A stretch of 61,955 bases of DNA from Ruegeria sp. HKCCSA071 (GTDB lineage Bacteria > Pseudomonadota > Alphaproteobacteria > Rhodobacterales > Rhodobacteraceae). Positions 33,868 to 44,712 of the stretch are shown piece by piece. The stretch spans positions 1-61,955 of the forward strand of contig NZ_JAEDOX010000016.1 of NCBI RefSeq assembly GCF_017872555.1. The letters run 5' to 3'. The stretch's first letter is position 1, and each line of letters opens with the position of its first letter. Made by a program: the position numbers and the translations under genes. Under the pieces are notes generated by a model. That model did not search any database and was not told the DNA's origin. It was given only the letters and a program-made list of their open reading frames with translations.

Positions 33868-35223
33868 ATGATAGTGAAACCACAATTGGCAAAGCTTGGA
33901 CTTTTTGACGCGAAAGTTCCGCGTTACACAAGCTATCCCACAGCGCCCCATTTCAACAATGACGTTGGGGCGGACATGTTTGGCGACTGGATTTCGGGAA
34001 TCAAACCCGGCAGCGCCATATCCCTTTATATCCACGTCCCGTTCTGCCGCAGGCTGTGCTGGTTCTGCGCCTGCAGGACGCAAGGCACACAAACCGACAA
34101 TCCGGTGATTGCCTATGTGGATGTTCTGAAAGCCGAGCTGGACTTGCTGGCGGCGCGCCTGCCCGCGGGTGTGGTGCTGTCGCGCCTGCACTGGGGCGGC
34201 GGTACACCAACGTTGCTGAACGACCAGCTGATGCGTGGTCTGGCACAGCACATTCTGGGGATCGTCCCCATGGGGCCGGATGCCGAATTCTCGGTTGAAA
34301 TCGATCCGAACGAGATTGACGAGGCGCGTCTGGATGCGCTGGCAGAGGCAGGCATGAACCGCGCCTCGATCGGGGTGCAGGATTTCGACGATGAAATCCA
34401 GAAAACTATTGGCCGCATTCAAAGCTACGATACCACGCGCGATGCAATCGACATGATCCGCGCACGTGGCATTACCAGCCTGAACGCGGACATCCTTTAC
34501 GGGCTGCCACACCAGACAAAGGCTCGGATGACGGAAAGCGTGCAGAAGCTTCTGTCGCTCAGCCCCGATCGCGTGGCGCTTTATGGGTATGCCCATGTTC
34601 CGTGGATGGCCAAACGGCAGCAGCTGATCCCGTCGGACGCACTGCCAACGCCCGAACAACGGCTGGAACTGTTCGACACCGCCCGCCGCCTGTTCCTGTG
34701 GGACAACTACGCCGAGATCGGCATCGACCATTTTGCCACGCAGGATGACGGGCTGACCCATGCCCTGCGCGCGGGTCGTCTGAAGCGGAACTTTCAGGGT
34801 TATACCGACGACCTGGCCGATGTTCTGATCGGTGTCGGGGCCAGCTCGATCTCGCGCTTTCCACAAGGCTATGCGCAGAATGCCCCGGCTACGTCTGCTC
34901 ATACCAAGGCCATTCGCAACGGGCAGTTTTCGACATCCCGCGGGCACCTGTTCAAAGGTCAGGATATTCTGCGCGCCCGTCTGATCGAAGCGCTGATGTG
35001 CGATTTCCGGATCGATTCGGCTGAAATCCTGCGCGATCACGATATCTCGGTCGCAGCGCTGAACGACATGTATCGCGCTGCCAACGCCTCATTCGACGGG
35101 CTGCTGCAAATCAGCGACGAGGGGCTGTTTATCCCCCCCGAGGCGCGCGCGCTGACCCGGATGGTTGCCCGCAGCTTTGACGCATACGACCTCAGCAAAG
35201 CCGGGCACAGCTCGGCGATCTGA
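33868..35223 (+). CDS. hemN: Oxygen-independent coproporphyrinogen III oxidase
   Basis: HemN (451 residues) is a radical-SAM enzyme that decarboxylates coproporphyrinogen III to protoporphyrinogen IX without oxygen. The cluster motif CRRLCWFCAC (C60, C64, C67, C69) is followed by WGGGTP, the EIDPNEID segment and the NADILYGLPHQT motif. The N-terminal PRYTSYPTAPHF is typical of true HemN, as opposed to HemW-like proteins. It is divergent from fnrL across an FNR box, which fits induction at low oxygen together with the haem-rich cbb3 oxidase nearby. Confidence 0.95.
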   Translation: MIVKPQLAKLGLFDAKVPRYTSYPTAPHFNNDVGADMFGDWISGIKPGSAISLYIHVPFCRRLCWFCACRTQGTQTDNPVIAYVDVLKAELDLLAARLPAGVVLSRLHWGGGTPTLLNDQLMRGLAQHILGIVPMGPDAEFSVEIDPNEIDEARLDALAEAGMNRASIGVQDFDDEIQKTIGRIQSYDTTRDAIDMIRARGITSLNADILYGLPHQTKARMTESVQKLLSLSPDRVALYGYAHVPWMAKRQQLIPSDALPTPEQRLELFDTARRLFLWDNYAEIGIDHFATQDDGLTHALRAGRLKRNFQGYTDDLADVLIGVGASSISRFPQGYAQNAPATSAHTKAIRNGQFSTSRGHLFKGQDILRARLIEALMCDFRIDSAEILRDHDISVAALNDMYRAANASFDGLLQISDEGLFIPPEARALTRMVARSFDAYDLSKAGHSSAI

Positions 35224-35436
35224 CCTCTCTTTTTGCGGGCAACATTCAGCCCGTAAAGCACAAAACACATCGGGGGCTTGACGCACGCCTGCGGTTTTTC
35301 CCACACTCAAGCTGTGGGGTGATGTTTCGCCCTGCGGCCTGAGGCGGGCAAATTACAGACAGTCCTAGCTGACGCGACTGCGTCGGATGGCCCTTTTCGT
35401 GCAGCCATTCTGCAACCTGAAAGAGGGACAACACTC

Positions 35437-37365
35437 ATGCGCGTATTCACCGTCCTCGGGCCCAGCCAGTCGGGCAAATCTACCCTGGTCGAGGCCATCA
35501 GCCGCCTCGACGGGCGCCCGACCACATTCGATGTTTCCGGAACCGTGCACTTGCACGGTTTTTCTTACCTGGACGAGCCCTGGTGCGCGATCGATGTGGA
35601 TGGGGGTGGCGATTCCCTCGCTTATGTCGGCCCTGCCATGGCAATCTCGGATGCTGCCGTTATCGTGGTACCACCCGATCCAAATGCCGCCGTGCTGTGC
35701 GCGCCCTATCTTCGGCTGGTGGAAGAGGCGGGCATTCCCTGTTTTCTTTTCATCAACCGCATGGATAACCCCAATGGCCGCATCCGCGACATCATCGCGG
35801 CGCTGCAAACCTATTGCACGCACCACATCGCCCTGCGTCAGGTTCCGATCCGCGAGGGCGACACGATCATCGGCGCGGTCGATCTGATCTCGGAACGGGC
35901 GTGGAAGTATCAGGAGGGCCAGCCGTCGGCCCTGATTGAGCTACCCAAATCTGTCGAGGATCGAGAGCAGGAAGCGCGGACCGAGTTGCTTGAGACGCTT
36001 TCCGATTTCGATGATCACCTGCTGGAACAATTGATTGAAGACAAACAGCCCCCAAGCGATGAGGTTTATGAACTGGCCGCGCAAGTTCTGCAGAATCATC
36101 AGTTGATCCCCGCTTGTCTGGGCGCCGCAAGCCACGGCAACGGGCTGACGCGCCTGATGAAAGCGCTGCGTCATGAGGCCCCCGAGTTTGATATTGCTGC
36201 CGGACGGGACGAGGCCGCCGAAAGCGCCCGTGCCATCGCGGGCTTTGCGGATGTCAAAAAGCATATCGGAAAGATCATCGTTCTGCGCGGCCTTGGGGAC
36301 GGGGTAAAAGCGCATGAGGCGTTGGGCGGTGAAACGGTCGGCAACCTGACAACTCTGGACGCCAAGACCCAGATCGCCACGCTGGAGGCTGGGCAGATCG
36401 GGCTGGCGGTCAAATCCGATCACCTCAACCCCGGATACATTTATGACAGTTCTTCTGCGACGGAACTGCCGGAATGGGCGTCGTCTCATCCGGTTGCGCA
36501 TCGTCAGGTCGTCTCGCCCGCGCATGAGCGGGACGATGTGCGCCTGTCAAACGCCCTGAGCCGTCTGGCCGAAATCGATCCGGGCCTGCACCTGCAACAG
36601 GATGAGATGAGCGGTCATTCGATTCTGGGCTCGCAGGGTCCGCAGCACATGCGCCGCGTGACCGCCAAGCTGGCCGAGGATTTCGGGATCGAGATCGAGG
36701 CGGAACAGGTGGAAACCGCCTATCGCGAAACCATCCGCGCAACGGTTGAGCATCGCCATCGCCATCGCAAACAGTCCGGCGGTGCCGGGCAATTTGCAGA
36801 TGTGGTGATTTCGGTCGCGCCTTTGCCGCGCGGATCGGGGTTCCAGTTCGATGAAGTGGTCAAGGGCGGTGCTGTTCCCAAGAACTACATCCCGTCGGTG
36901 GAACACGGGGCCAAGGACGCATTGGAACAAGGCCCCGAGGGCTTTCCCGTGGTTGATGTCAAAGTGATCCTGAGCGATGGCAAACACCACAATGTGGACA
37001 GTTCGGATTATGCCTTCCGGACCGCAGGTAAAAACGCGGTGCGCGAGGCGTTGCCGCAGGCCAAACCTGTCGTCCTGCAACCGATCCTGAGCGCCGAGAT
37101 ACACCTGCCCTCGGCTTTTGTGGGCGATCTCGTACCAACGATCAGCACCCTTCAGGGGCAGGTTCTGGGATTTGAGGGCAACCCGAATGCGACGGGCTGG
37201 GAGATATTCAACGCCCAGTTGCCCGCCGTTGCCGAGGACGAACTGCACCGCACGCTGGCCAGCGCCACGCGCGGGACCGGGTGGGTCAAGCTGAGCTTTG
37301 ATCACTACGAGGAACTGCGCGGGCCTGTGCCCCAGTCATCTGCACGGGAAAAAGCCAGCGCCTGA
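35437..37365 (+). CDS. EF-G-like protein with degenerate GTPase centre
   Basis: This 642-residue protein is collinear with EF-G domains II-V (for example ETAYRETIRATVEHRHRHRK and GGAVPKNYIPSVEHG). The G domain is shortened: the P-loop GPSQSGKST (8-16) and guanine motif NRMD (107-110) remain, but switch I with RGITI is absent and switch II reads DVDGGGD (53-59) in place of DTPGH, losing the catalytic histidine. The ATG at 35437 has a GAGGG site. It stands alone between hemN and the yej genes. It could be a non-translocating ribosome factor; the housekeeping fusA is at 333-2450. Confidence 0.88.
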   Translation: MRVFTVLGPSQSGKSTLVEAISRLDGRPTTFDVSGTVHLHGFSYLDEPWCAIDVDGGGDSLAYVGPAMAISDAAVIVVPPDPNAAVLCAPYLRLVEEAGIPCFLFINRMDNPNGRIRDIIAALQTYCTHHIALRQVPIREGDTIIGAVDLISERAWKYQEGQPSALIELPKSVEDREQEARTELLETLSDFDDHLLEQLIEDKQPPSDEVYELAAQVLQNHQLIPACLGAASHGNGLTRLMKALRHEAPEFDIAAGRDEAAESARAIAGFADVKKHIGKIIVLRGLGDGVKAHEALGGETVGNLTTLDAKTQIATLEAGQIGLAVKSDHLNPGYIYDSSSATELPEWASSHPVAHRQVVSPAHERDDVRLSNALSRLAEIDPGLHLQQDEMSGHSILGSQGPQHMRRVTAKLAEDFGIEIEAEQVETAYRETIRATVEHRHRHRKQSGGAGQFADVVISVAPLPRGSGFQFDEVVKGGAVPKNYIPSVEHGAKDALEQGPEGFPVVDVKVILSDGKHHNVDSSDYAFRTAGKNAVREALPQAKPVVLQPILSAEIHLPSAFVGDLVPTISTLQGQVLGFEGNPNATGWEIFNAQLPAVAEDELHRTLASATRGTGWVKLSFDHYEELRGPVPQSSAREKASA

Positions 37366-37377
37366 CGCGCGACACCG

Positions 37378-37399
37378 GGCGGGCTGTTCTCAGCCCGCC
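37378..37399. terminator. Hairpin between convergent EF-G-like and yejF genes
   Basis: A 9-bp perfect stem (GGCGGGCTG with CAGCCCGCC, loop TTCT) overlaps the yejF stop codon and follows the EF-G-like gene by 12 nt. It has no U-tract on either strand, so it is at best a weak bidirectional terminator. Confidence 0.45.
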
Positions 37400-38967
37400 G
37401 CTGCGATCAATTCGCGGGTATACTCGGTCTGGGCATTTTCGAACAAATCCTCGGCCGCGCCCATTTCGACCACATCGCCGTTTCGCATGACGATCACGTT
37501 GTGCGACATGGCCCGGACCACTTTCAGGTCATGGCTGATGAACAGATAGGCCAGCCCGTATTTCTGTTGCAGATTGCGCAGCAGATCGACGATCTGAACC
37601 TGAACGGTCATATCCAGCGCGCTGGTCGGCTCGTCCAGAACCAGAAGTTTGGGCCGCAGAACCATCGCGCGGGCAATGGCGATGCGCTGACGCTGACCGC
37701 CGGAAAACTCGTGCGGGTATCGATCCATCGTCGCCGGATCAAGCCCCACTTCGGTCATCACCTCGGCCACAAGTTCACGCGGTGCGCGGTCCGGGTCGAC
37801 GTTGTGAATGGCCAGACCTTCTGCAATGATCTGCTGGCAGGTCATTCGTGGGCTGAGGCTGCCAAACGGGTCCTGAAACACGATCTGCATGTCCTTGCGC
37901 AACCGCCGCAGTTCCCGCGTGGACCATTTGCGCACGTCCTGATCGCGAAAGGTGATGCCACCCTCGGACGCGATCAGCCGCATCATGGCCAGCGCAAGCG
38001 TGGTCTTGCCCGACCCGCTTTCTCCAACAATCCCCAACGTCTCACCCGCGCGCACGCAGAGGGTCGCGTCGTTCACCGCTTTCACATATCCAACCGTACG
38101 CTTCAGAAACCCGCGCTGGATTGGGAACCAGACCTTCAGGTGATCGGTGCGCGCGACCTCTTCCGCATCCGTGGCAACGGGTGCAGGCTGACCCGACGGC
38201 TCTGCCGCCAGAAGTTTGCGGGTATAGGGGTGCTGCGGGTTTTCGAAAATCTCGGTCGTCACGCCGGTTTCGACAATTTCGCCGTCTTTCATCACACAGA
38301 CCCGGTCAGCAATGCGGCGCACGATGCCCAGATCATGGGTGATAAACAGCATCCCCATGTTCTCCGATTTCTGCAATTCAGCCAGCAGTTCGAGGATCTG
38401 CGCCTGAATGGTCACATCCAGTGCCGTTGTCGGCTCATCCGCGATCAGGATGTCCGGTTTGTTGGCAAGGGCCATGGCGATCATCACCCGCTGCCGCTGA
38501 CCGCCTGACAACTGATGCGGATAGCTGTCCAGCCGGTCTTGAGGATCGCGGATACCGACCTTGGTCAGCAATTCGACAATCCTGTCCCGTGCCACATCGC
38601 CAGCCACACCCTGATGCAGGGCCAGCGATTCAGCCATCTGTTTCTGGATCGTGTGCAACGGGTTCAGCGAGGTCATCGGCTCCTGAAAGATAAAGCTGAT
38701 GTCATTGCCCCGCACATCCATCAGATGCTGTTCCGAGGCGCCGATCATCTCTTGCCCGTCATAGGTGACCGAGCCTTCGACCAACGCGCTGTCGCCAAGC
38801 AAAGATACGGTGCTGAGCGCGGTAACCGATTTGCCCGATCCGGATTCGCCCACCAGCGCGACGGTTTCCCCGCGGTCCACAGTGAAGGACACGCCTTTGA
38901 CGGCCGCGTTGACCTGCCCATCCTGACGGAACGAGACCTTGAGGTTTTTCACATCCAGCAAGCTCAT
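37390..38967 (-). CDS. yejF: Peptide ABC transporter, fused ATP-binding protein (YejF-like)
   Basis: This 525-residue protein fuses two ABC ATPase domains, each with Walker A ([10 protein letters not shown] at about 38-47; [10 protein letters not shown] at about 322-331), the signature SGGQRQR and Walker B ([10 protein letters not shown] and [10 protein letters not shown]). Each ends in an oligopeptide-type C-terminal extension. It energises the importer formed with YejB and YejE. It overlaps the yejE stop by 4 nt and is the last gene of yejABEF. Confidence 0.95.
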   Translation of the reverse strand: MSLLDVKNLKVSFRQDGQVNAAVKGVSFTVDRGETVALVGESGSGKSVTALSTVSLLGDSALVEGSVTYDGQEMIGASEQHLMDVRGNDISFIFQEPMTSLNPLHTIQKQMAESLALHQGVAGDVARDRIVELLTKVGIRDPQDRLDSYPHQLSGGQRQRVMIAMALANKPDILIADEPTTALDVTIQAQILELLAELQKSENMGMLFITHDLGIVRRIADRVCVMKDGEIVETGVTTEIFENPQHPYTRKLLAAEPSGQPAPVATDAEEVARTDHLKVWFPIQRGFLKRTVGYVKAVNDATLCVRAGETLGIVGESGSGKTTLALAMMRLIASEGGITFRDQDVRKWSTRELRRLRKDMQIVFQDPFGSLSPRMTCQQIIAEGLAIHNVDPDRAPRELVAEVMTEVGLDPATMDRYPHEFSGGQRQRIAIARAMVLRPKLLVLDEPTSALDMTVQVQIVDLLRNLQQKYGLAYLFISHDLKVVRAMSHNVIVMRNGDVVEMGAAEDLFENAQTEYTRELIAAAG

Positions 38968-40070
38968 GAGAAGGTCTTTCTGGGATCGAATGCATCCCGC
39001 ACGCCTTCAAAGATGAAGACCAGCAGCGACAGCATGATGGCAAAGGTGAAGAAGGCGGTGAAGGCCAGCCATGGGGCCTGAAGGTTCTGCTTGGCCTGCA
39101 AGGTCAGCTCTCCCAGCGAGGGGGCCGAGGACGGCAGGCCAAAGCCCAGATAATCCAGCGAAGCCAGCCCGCCGATGGTTCCGGTGACGATGAACGGCAT
39201 GAAGGTCAGCGTGGCCACCATCGCATTGGGCAGCATGTGGCGGAACATGATCGTCATGTTGCCAACACCCAGCGCCCGCGCCGCGCGGACATATTCAAGG
39301 TTCCGCGCCCGCAGGAACTCGGCGCGCACCACTCCGACCAGCCCGGTCCAGCTGAACAGGATCATCAGTGCGACCAGCAACCAGAAACTTCGCCCTAGCA
39401 CCGCAAACATGATGATGATCACGTAAAGCGAAGGGGTTGCCGACCAGATCTCGATGATCCGCTGAAAGATCAGGTCCAGCCAGCCACCAAAGAACCCTTG
39501 GATGGCACCCGCGAAAATCCCGATCAAGCTAGCCGCACCCGTCACCAGCAGCGTGAACAGGATCGACAAACGAAAGCCGTAAATCACGCGGGCCAGCACG
39601 TCGCGCTTGGTATCATCGGTACCCAGCAGGTTCTGGCCGTTGGGCGGCAGGGGCGCAGCACCGGGGCGGTCCACCGAGGTATTGAAGGAATAGGGGATCA
39701 ACGGCCAGAGCGACCAGCCGGGTTCAAAACCCTCAGCCTGGAACGTTCCGGCGTCGATCTGTTCGATGATGCCTTCGGGATCATCGAAACAGTCTTCCAA
39801 TCCACCGCTGTCGATCAGGCACTGAACCTCGGGGTCGCGATAAATCGCTTCGGTTTGGAAATCTCCGCCAAATTCGGTTTCGGCGTAGAAGTTGAAAACC
39901 GGCGTAAAGTACTCTCCCCGATATTTCACGAGGATGGGTTTGTCGTTGGCGATGAATTCGGCAAACAACGACAGGCCGAACAACACAGCGAAGATGATCA
40001 GCGACCAGAAGGCCCGTCTGTTGCGGCGGAAGTTGCTCCAGCGGCGTTGGTTCAGCGGGGACAAAGCCAT
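38964..40070 (-). CDS. yejE: Peptide ABC transporter permease (YejE-like)
   Basis: This 368-residue inner-membrane permease has about six membrane segments, an N-terminal cytoplasmic/periplasmic extension with the LLGTDDTKRDVLARVIYGFR motif, and the EAA loop that contacts the ATPase (RAARALGVGNMTIMFRHMLP). The long insert after the first helix (about 45-135) is typical of YejE and absent from ordinary DppC/OppC. It starts directly at the yejB stop. Confidence 0.94.
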   Translation of the reverse strand: MALSPLNQRRWSNFRRNRRAFWSLIIFAVLFGLSLFAEFIANDKPILVKYRGEYFTPVFNFYAETEFGGDFQTEAIYRDPEVQCLIDSGGLEDCFDDPEGIIEQIDAGTFQAEGFEPGWSLWPLIPYSFNTSVDRPGAAPLPPNGQNLLGTDDTKRDVLARVIYGFRLSILFTLLVTGAASLIGIFAGAIQGFFGGWLDLIFQRIIEIWSATPSLYVIIIMFAVLGRSFWLLVALMILFSWTGLVGVVRAEFLRARNLEYVRAARALGVGNMTIMFRHMLPNAMVATLTFMPFIVTGTIGGLASLDYLGFGLPSSAPSLGELTLQAKQNLQAPWLAFTAFFTFAIMLSLLVFIFEGVRDAFDPRKTFS

Positions 40071-41165
40071 TTACCCCTCCCGCTTTTCGAAATCAATGCG
40101 CGGGTCGACCAGCACATACATCAGGTCGCTGATAATGCCGACGACCAGCCCCATCAGACCGAAGATGAACAGCGTGCCGAAGATCACCGGGTAATCGCGC
40201 GCAACGGCAGCTTCGAACCCCAAACGGCCCAGTCCATCCAGCGAGAAAATCGTCTCGATAATGATCGACCCGCCAAAAAACACCCCGATGAACACGGCCG
40301 GGAACCCTGCAATCACAATCAGCATCGCGTTGCGGAAGACATGACCGTATAGAACCTTGCGTTCACTCAGCCCTTTGGCGCGGGCTGTCATGACATACTG
40401 TTTCTTGATCTCATCCAGAAACGAGTTCTTGGTCAGCAGGGTCAGTGTCGCAAAAGCCGAGATTGTCAATGCAATCGTCGGCAACGCTATGTGCCAGAAA
40501 TAATCCGTGATCTTGCCAAAGAAACTCAGGCTGTCCCAATTGTCCGACGTCAGGCCACGCAGCGGGAAGATTTGCCAGTATGACCCGCCAGCAAAAAGCA
40601 CCAGCAGCAGGATCGCAAACAGAAAGCCCGGAATGGCATAGGCCACAATAATCGCCCCGCTTGTCCAGGTATCGAATTGCGATCCATCCTTGACCGCCTT
40701 TCGAATACCCAGCGGGATTGAGACCAGATAGGCAATCAGGGTCGACCACAGCCCCAGCGAGATCGAGACCGGCATCTTTTCAAGCACCAGGTCGATCACG
40801 CTGATCGAGCGGAAATAACTCTCGCCGAAATCAAACGTCAGATAGTTGCCCATCATGATCAGGAACCGTTCAAGCGGGGGCTTGTCGAAGCCGAATTCTT
40901 TTTCCAGCTCAGCAATAAACTCGGGCGGAAGGCCGCGCGCACCGACATATTTGTCGTCGAAGACACCGCCCGCCGGTTCGGAACCCGCTCCGGCGTCGCC
41001 CCCACCGGCGAACCCGGCGAATACGTCACCCTGACCTTCGATTTGCGCGATGATCTGTTCGACCGGCCCGCCAGGTACGAACTGGACCAGCGTGAAGTTG
41101 ACGATCATGATACCCAGAAGGGTCGGAATGATCAGCAATAAGCGTCTTAGTATATAGGCGCCCAT
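40071..41165 (-). CDS. yejB: Peptide ABC transporter permease (YejB-like)
   Basis: This 364-residue permease begins [20 protein letters not shown], the usual first helix of DppB/OppB-type proteins. It has an extended Gly/Ala-rich periplasmic insert (about 45-75) and the EAA loop [20 protein letters not shown]. It starts 1 nt after the yejA stop and is followed directly by yejE. Together they form the membrane channel of an importer of the YejABEF family, which takes up microcin-C-like and other peptides. Confidence 0.94.
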   Translation of the reverse strand: MGAYILRRLLLIIPTLLGIMIVNFTLVQFVPGGPVEQIIAQIEGQGDVFAGFAGGGDAGAGSEPAGGVFDDKYVGARGLPPEFIAELEKEFGFDKPPLERFLIMMGNYLTFDFGESYFRSISVIDLVLEKMPVSISLGLWSTLIAYLVSIPLGIRKAVKDGSQFDTWTSGAIIVAYAIPGFLFAILLLVLFAGGSYWQIFPLRGLTSDNWDSLSFFGKITDYFWHIALPTIALTISAFATLTLLTKNSFLDEIKKQYVMTARAKGLSERKVLYGHVFRNAMLIVIAGFPAVFIGVFFGGSIIIETIFSLDGLGRLGFEAAVARDYPVIFGTLFIFGLMGLVVGIISDLMYVLVDPRIDFEKREG

Positions 41166-41166
41166 G

Positions 41167-43092
41167 TTATCGCAGCGCGCCTTTCGCTTTCAACGCAGCC
41201 TGTTTTTCCGGATTGATCCACCACAGATCAAGATAACCCAGTGAATAGGGCGGCAGGTTTTCCGGGTATTCGTACATATCGTAATATGCTGTCCAGTATT
41301 CTGCGATGTACCCCACGGGGATTACGAAAAACTCGTACCGCAAGGCGCGATCCAAAGCCATCAACGCCGTGTCCTGATCCGCCTGATTGTCCGTTTCAAA
41401 GGACGCCTCGATGATCGCGTCGACCAAGGGACTGGCCAGACCTGCCGGGTTGAACAGACTAAAGGCCGCTTCTTCCGATCCGTACATCTGGCTCAGACCG
41501 CCCCCGGTAGACAAGAACGACCCGTAGCGCGTGGAATAGACCATGTCATAATCTCGCTCGCGGCTGCGCAAAGTGTATTGCGCCGGATCAACTTTCTCGG
41601 TCGAGGCATCCACCCCGATGGATTGCAGGTTCTGGACATAGGTTTCGATCATCGTTGCGGTCGAGGTCGGCAGGTTTGAAGGATATGGAATATTAACCTT
41701 CAAAGTCTGCCCTTCGGCATTGCGACGAATATTGCCTTCGCCGACGGACCAGCCTGCCTCATCCAATATTCTGGCAGCTTTGCGCAAGTTTTTTCGGTCA
41801 TTCAGGCGTGCAGGGTTTGATTCGTGCGCCACAACAGCGGGTTCCGTCAGGACATCTTCTGGAACAACGTCGCCCAACGCCTGCAGGAACGCCAGCTCTG
41901 CCCCTTCGGGCAGGCCTTGCGCCTCGATCGGGGTTCCTTGCGTGAAAGAATTCCGCGGCGTGTTCAGGCCGAACAACAATGACTCGTTCGTCCATTCGAA
42001 ATTGAAGGCCAGAGCCAGGGCCTTGCGGACATTCTTGTCGGCAAATTGCGGTTTTCCAAGATTGAAGACAAAGCCCGAAGGTGTCGGCGGGCTGCCATCC
42101 GCGATCTCATCCCGAATAACTGTGCCTTCATCCAGCTTAGGGAAGTCATACCCGGTCGCCCAAAGCTTGGGGTCACTTTCGATCCGGAATGTGTATTCAC
42201 CCGCCTTAAAACCCTCGAACGCTGCCGTCTGATCGGCGAAATACTCGACCCGGATTGTATCAAAGTTGTTGCGGCCGACATTAAAAGGCAGGTCCTTGCC
42301 CCAATAATCGTCCCGGCGTTTGTAAACGATGCGGCGATTGATGTCGTAGCTGTCGAGCTTGTAGGGGCCAGAGCCTACCGCCACTTCCAGCCGCGGTTCA
42401 TCCAGCCGCCGTGTCTCATCCGCCTCGAACCACGCCTTTGAGAAAATTGGCGTTGAGCCGACAGTTTCAATCAGGCTGCGGCGGGTGACTTCGGGATTGA
42501 AGGTAAATTTGACGGTATGGTCATCCAACGCCTCGGCCCCTGTCACCATGCGGCCAACGGCCTGCGCGTAAGAAGGCAGGCCCTGTTCGATGAACAAACG
42601 GTGGCTGTAGACAACATCTTCCGCCGTGACAGGCGTGTCATCCCAAAAAGTTGCTTCGGGGCGCAAATGGAAAATGACGTAGTTGCGTCCTTCATCAAAT
42701 TCCAGGCTTTCTGCCACTACGCCGTAATACTGCCCGACACTGTCTTCGGCACTTTCAAACAGACGGTCATATTGCAATGTGGTCAGCGCACCGGCACGCC
42801 CCTTTCGCGAATAGGGGTTGAGGGAATCGAACGTTCCAGAGGCTGCCAGCGAAAGCTCGCCACCCTTGGGGGCGTCGGGATTCACATAATTCAGATGCGC
42901 ATAATCCGCCGGGTAATCCAGATTTCCGAAATACGAATACCCGTGACTGCGGGTGACGCCTTCATCCAGCGCCTGTGCTGCATGCGGAGCAATCAGAGCG
43001 GCACAGAGCCCCAAAATGCCAACCCATGGCCTTACCTCAAGATCACGTGCAGCAGGCATCAGGGATATCATATTGCTCATCCTCTCGGTCAT
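41167..43092 (-). CDS. yejA: Peptide ABC transporter substrate-binding protein (YejA-like)
   Basis: This is a roughly 640-residue periplasmic SBP_bac_5-family binding protein. A signal peptide (hydrophobic [20 protein letters not shown], cleavage after AQA) precedes [20 protein letters not shown], typical of YejA; the [14 protein letters not shown] segment starts the binding domain. Several start codons are possible: ATG at 43092, 43080 and 43071, and a TTG at 43104. The last ATG also gives a good signal peptide. It is the first gene of the operon and is probably the most highly expressed. Confidence 0.93.
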   Translation of the reverse strand: MTERMSNMISLMPAARDLEVRPWVGILGLCAALIAPHAAQALDEGVTRSHGYSYFGNLDYPADYAHLNYVNPDAPKGGELSLAASGTFDSLNPYSRKGRAGALTTLQYDRLFESAEDSVGQYYGVVAESLEFDEGRNYVIFHLRPEATFWDDTPVTAEDVVYSHRLFIEQGLPSYAQAVGRMVTGAEALDDHTVKFTFNPEVTRRSLIETVGSTPIFSKAWFEADETRRLDEPRLEVAVGSGPYKLDSYDINRRIVYKRRDDYWGKDLPFNVGRNNFDTIRVEYFADQTAAFEGFKAGEYTFRIESDPKLWATGYDFPKLDEGTVIRDEIADGSPPTPSGFVFNLGKPQFADKNVRKALALAFNFEWTNESLLFGLNTPRNSFTQGTPIEAQGLPEGAELAFLQALGDVVPEDVLTEPAVVAHESNPARLNDRKNLRKAARILDEAGWSVGEGNIRRNAEGQTLKVNIPYPSNLPTSTATMIETYVQNLQSIGVDASTEKVDPAQYTLRSRERDYDMVYSTRYGSFLSTGGGLSQMYGSEEAAFSLFNPAGLASPLVDAIIEASFETDNQADQDTALMALDRALRYEFFVIPVGYIAEYWTAYYDMYEYPENLPPYSLGYLDLWWINPEKQAALKAKGALR

Positions 43093-43185
43093 TGTCACCG
43101 TCAATGTCGTAACCGCTAGCTAAAGTGCCAGCACGTGCAGATTCAAGTTTAGAATGCGTGAGCGCTTTGTGAAGGTTTCTTCAGA

Positions 43186-43217
43186 CAAAAAAGCCGCTGC
43201 GTTGCGGCAGCGGCTTT
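43186..43217 (-). terminator. Rho-independent terminator of the cytochrome c gene
   Basis: A 10-bp perfect stem (AAGCCGCTGC with GCAGCGGCTT, 43191-43216) is followed on the minus strand by TTTTTTGT. It lies 25 nt past the cytochrome stop and separates it from yejA. Confidence 0.9.
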
Positions 43218-43241
43218 GAATAGTTCTGATCGGTCAGGCAA

Positions 43242-43754
43242 TCAGTTGCCGATTGTCTGCAGATAGGCAATCACGTCGGCGCGATCCTGCGGCTTTTTCA
43301 GACCGGCAAAGCTCATCGATGTGCCCGAGATATAGCTGCCGGGCTTGGTCAGGAAGGCATCCAGCGCTTCGGGTGTCCAGTTGCCGCCATGCGCCTGCAT
43401 ACCGGCCGAGTAACCGGTGAAGCCGTTGGCCGAGGCGACGGGGCGATTAACCACACCGTACAGGTAAGGGCCAGTGCCGTTTGCGCCGTCTTCCAGCTTG
43501 TGGCACGCGGTGCATTTGCGGAACACTTTTGCGCCGCTCTCGACGTCTGCGGCGGCCAGCAGGTCCTCAAAGACCACTTCTTCACCGTCGGCGCTTTCGC
43601 CCGAGCTTTCGGTTTCGATAATGTAGGCGGCCTCAGCCGAGCCATGGCCACCGGAAGAATAGAGGACATCCGCCCCCCACTTGGCCAGAAGCAGCACCAG
43701 GAATGTGCCGAACAGGCCTGCGGCGGCCTTGGTTACTGTCATCGTGTCGAACAT
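43242..43754 (-). CDS. Membrane-anchored cytochrome c (c_y/c552 type)
   Basis: This protein of about 170 residues has an uncleaved N-terminal anchor (AAAGLFGTFLVLLLAKWGAD), an acidic Ser/Glu-rich linker, and a C-terminal cytochrome c domain with CTACH and the distal ligand region GTSMSFAGLKKPQDRADVIA. The start MFDTMTVTK at 43752-43754 is the form seen in c_y-like proteins; an ATG five codons upstream is an alternative. In Rhodobacter, cytochrome c_y carries electrons from the bc1 complex to cbb3 oxidase, so it plausibly feeds the CcoP/CcoO encoded 14 kb away. It is divergent from pheA. Confidence 0.9.
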   Translation of the reverse strand: MFDTMTVTKAAAGLFGTFLVLLLAKWGADVLYSSGGHGSAEAAYIIETESSGESADGEEVVFEDLLAAADVESGAKVFRKCTACHKLEDGANGTGPYLYGVVNRPVASANGFTGYSAGMQAHGGNWTPEALDAFLTKPGSYISGTSMSFAGLKKPQDRADVIAYLQTIGN

Positions 43755-43874
43755 TGATCGCGTGTCCATTTCAGCTGTCTGCGCAGGTGTCTAAGGCTTC
43801 CACTTGCGAGAGGCAAGGTATAGACACCGCGACGAAACGACCAAATCGCGAACTTGTTGCATGGAATCGACCAA

Positions 43875-44708
43875 ATGACCAATCGCATTGCTTTTCAGGG
43901 GGAACCCGGCGCCTACAGTCACGAGGCTTGCCGCAACGCTCGGCCAGATATGGAAGCCCTGCCCTGCCGCACTTTCGAGGATGTGATCGAATCGGTCCGC
44001 TCAGGCGATGCGGATCTGGCAATGCTTCCGGTCGAGAACACGACCTATGGGCGGGTGGCCGATATTCACCGGCTGTTACCCCACAGCGGGCTGCATATCA
44101 TCGATGAGGCCTTTGTCCGGGTTCACATCAACCTTCTTGCCGTGCCGGGTGCAAAACTGGAAGACATAACCGAGGCGCATTCGCATCTGGTGCTGCTGCC
44201 GCAATGTGCAGGTTTCCTTAAGGAACACGGCATCCGCGGCCGCGTCAGCCCCGATAACGCCCGCGCCGCCCGCGAAGTGGCCGAGGAAGGCAATCCGCAT
44301 TCAGCCGCGCTGGCCAGCGAGTTGGCCGGTGAGATCTATAACCTGAACGTGCTGGCCCGCCATATCGAGGATAATGACGACAATACGACCCGCTTTCTTG
44401 TCATGTCGCGCGAAACGGATTTGTCCCGCCGGGGCGATCATGGGATGATCACCAGCTTTGTGTTTCAGGTCCGCAACATCCCTGCCGCGCTTTACAAAGC
44501 GATGGGTGGGTTTGCCACCAATGGGATCAACATGACCAAGCTGGAAAGCTATATGGTCGACGGCTCCTTCACCGCGACGCAGTTTTACGCGGATATTGTC
44601 GGGCATCCCGAAGACCGCAACGTGCAGCTGGCCATGGACGAGCTTGAGCATTTCACGACCAATGTCGAAGTTCTGGGCGTCTATCCGGCAGCACATCCGC
44701 GCGGCTGA
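43875..44708 (+). CDS. pheA: Prephenate dehydratase
   Basis: This 277-residue enzyme converts prephenate to phenylpyruvate in phenylalanine synthesis. The N-terminal segment RIAFQGEPGAYSHEA, the catalytic NTTRF motif (EDNDDNTTRFLVMS, about 165-178) and a C-terminal ACT domain with NGINMTKLESYMVDGSFTATQF, where phenylalanine binds for feedback inhibition, are visible. No chorismate mutase domain is fused. The start is the ATG at 43875; a TTG seven codons upstream is less likely. Confidence 0.95.
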   Translation: MTNRIAFQGEPGAYSHEACRNARPDMEALPCRTFEDVIESVRSGDADLAMLPVENTTYGRVADIHRLLPHSGLHIIDEAFVRVHINLLAVPGAKLEDITEAHSHLVLLPQCAGFLKEHGIRGRVSPDNARAAREVAEEGNPHSAALASELAGEIYNLNVLARHIEDNDDNTTRFLVMSRETDLSRRGDHGMITSFVFQVRNIPAALYKAMGGFATNGINMTKLESYMVDGSFTATQFYADIVGHPEDRNVQLAMDELEHFTTNVEVLGVYPAAHPRG

Positions 44709-44712
44709 CGCG

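Noticed and set aside
33838..35040. 400-codon frame opposite hemN
   Set aside because: hemN has the radical-SAM cysteines and the correct length; the opposite frame has no recognisable feature.
35279..35302. TTGACG element upstream of the EF-G-like gene as a promoter
   Set aside because: The -35 box is good, but no acceptable -10 box lies 16-18 bp downstream.
35547..35565. Hairpin with a T-run (ACCGTGCACTTGCACGGTT) near the 5' end of the EF-G-like gene
   Set aside because: It lies inside the coding sequence, where a terminator would truncate the gene; likely incidental.
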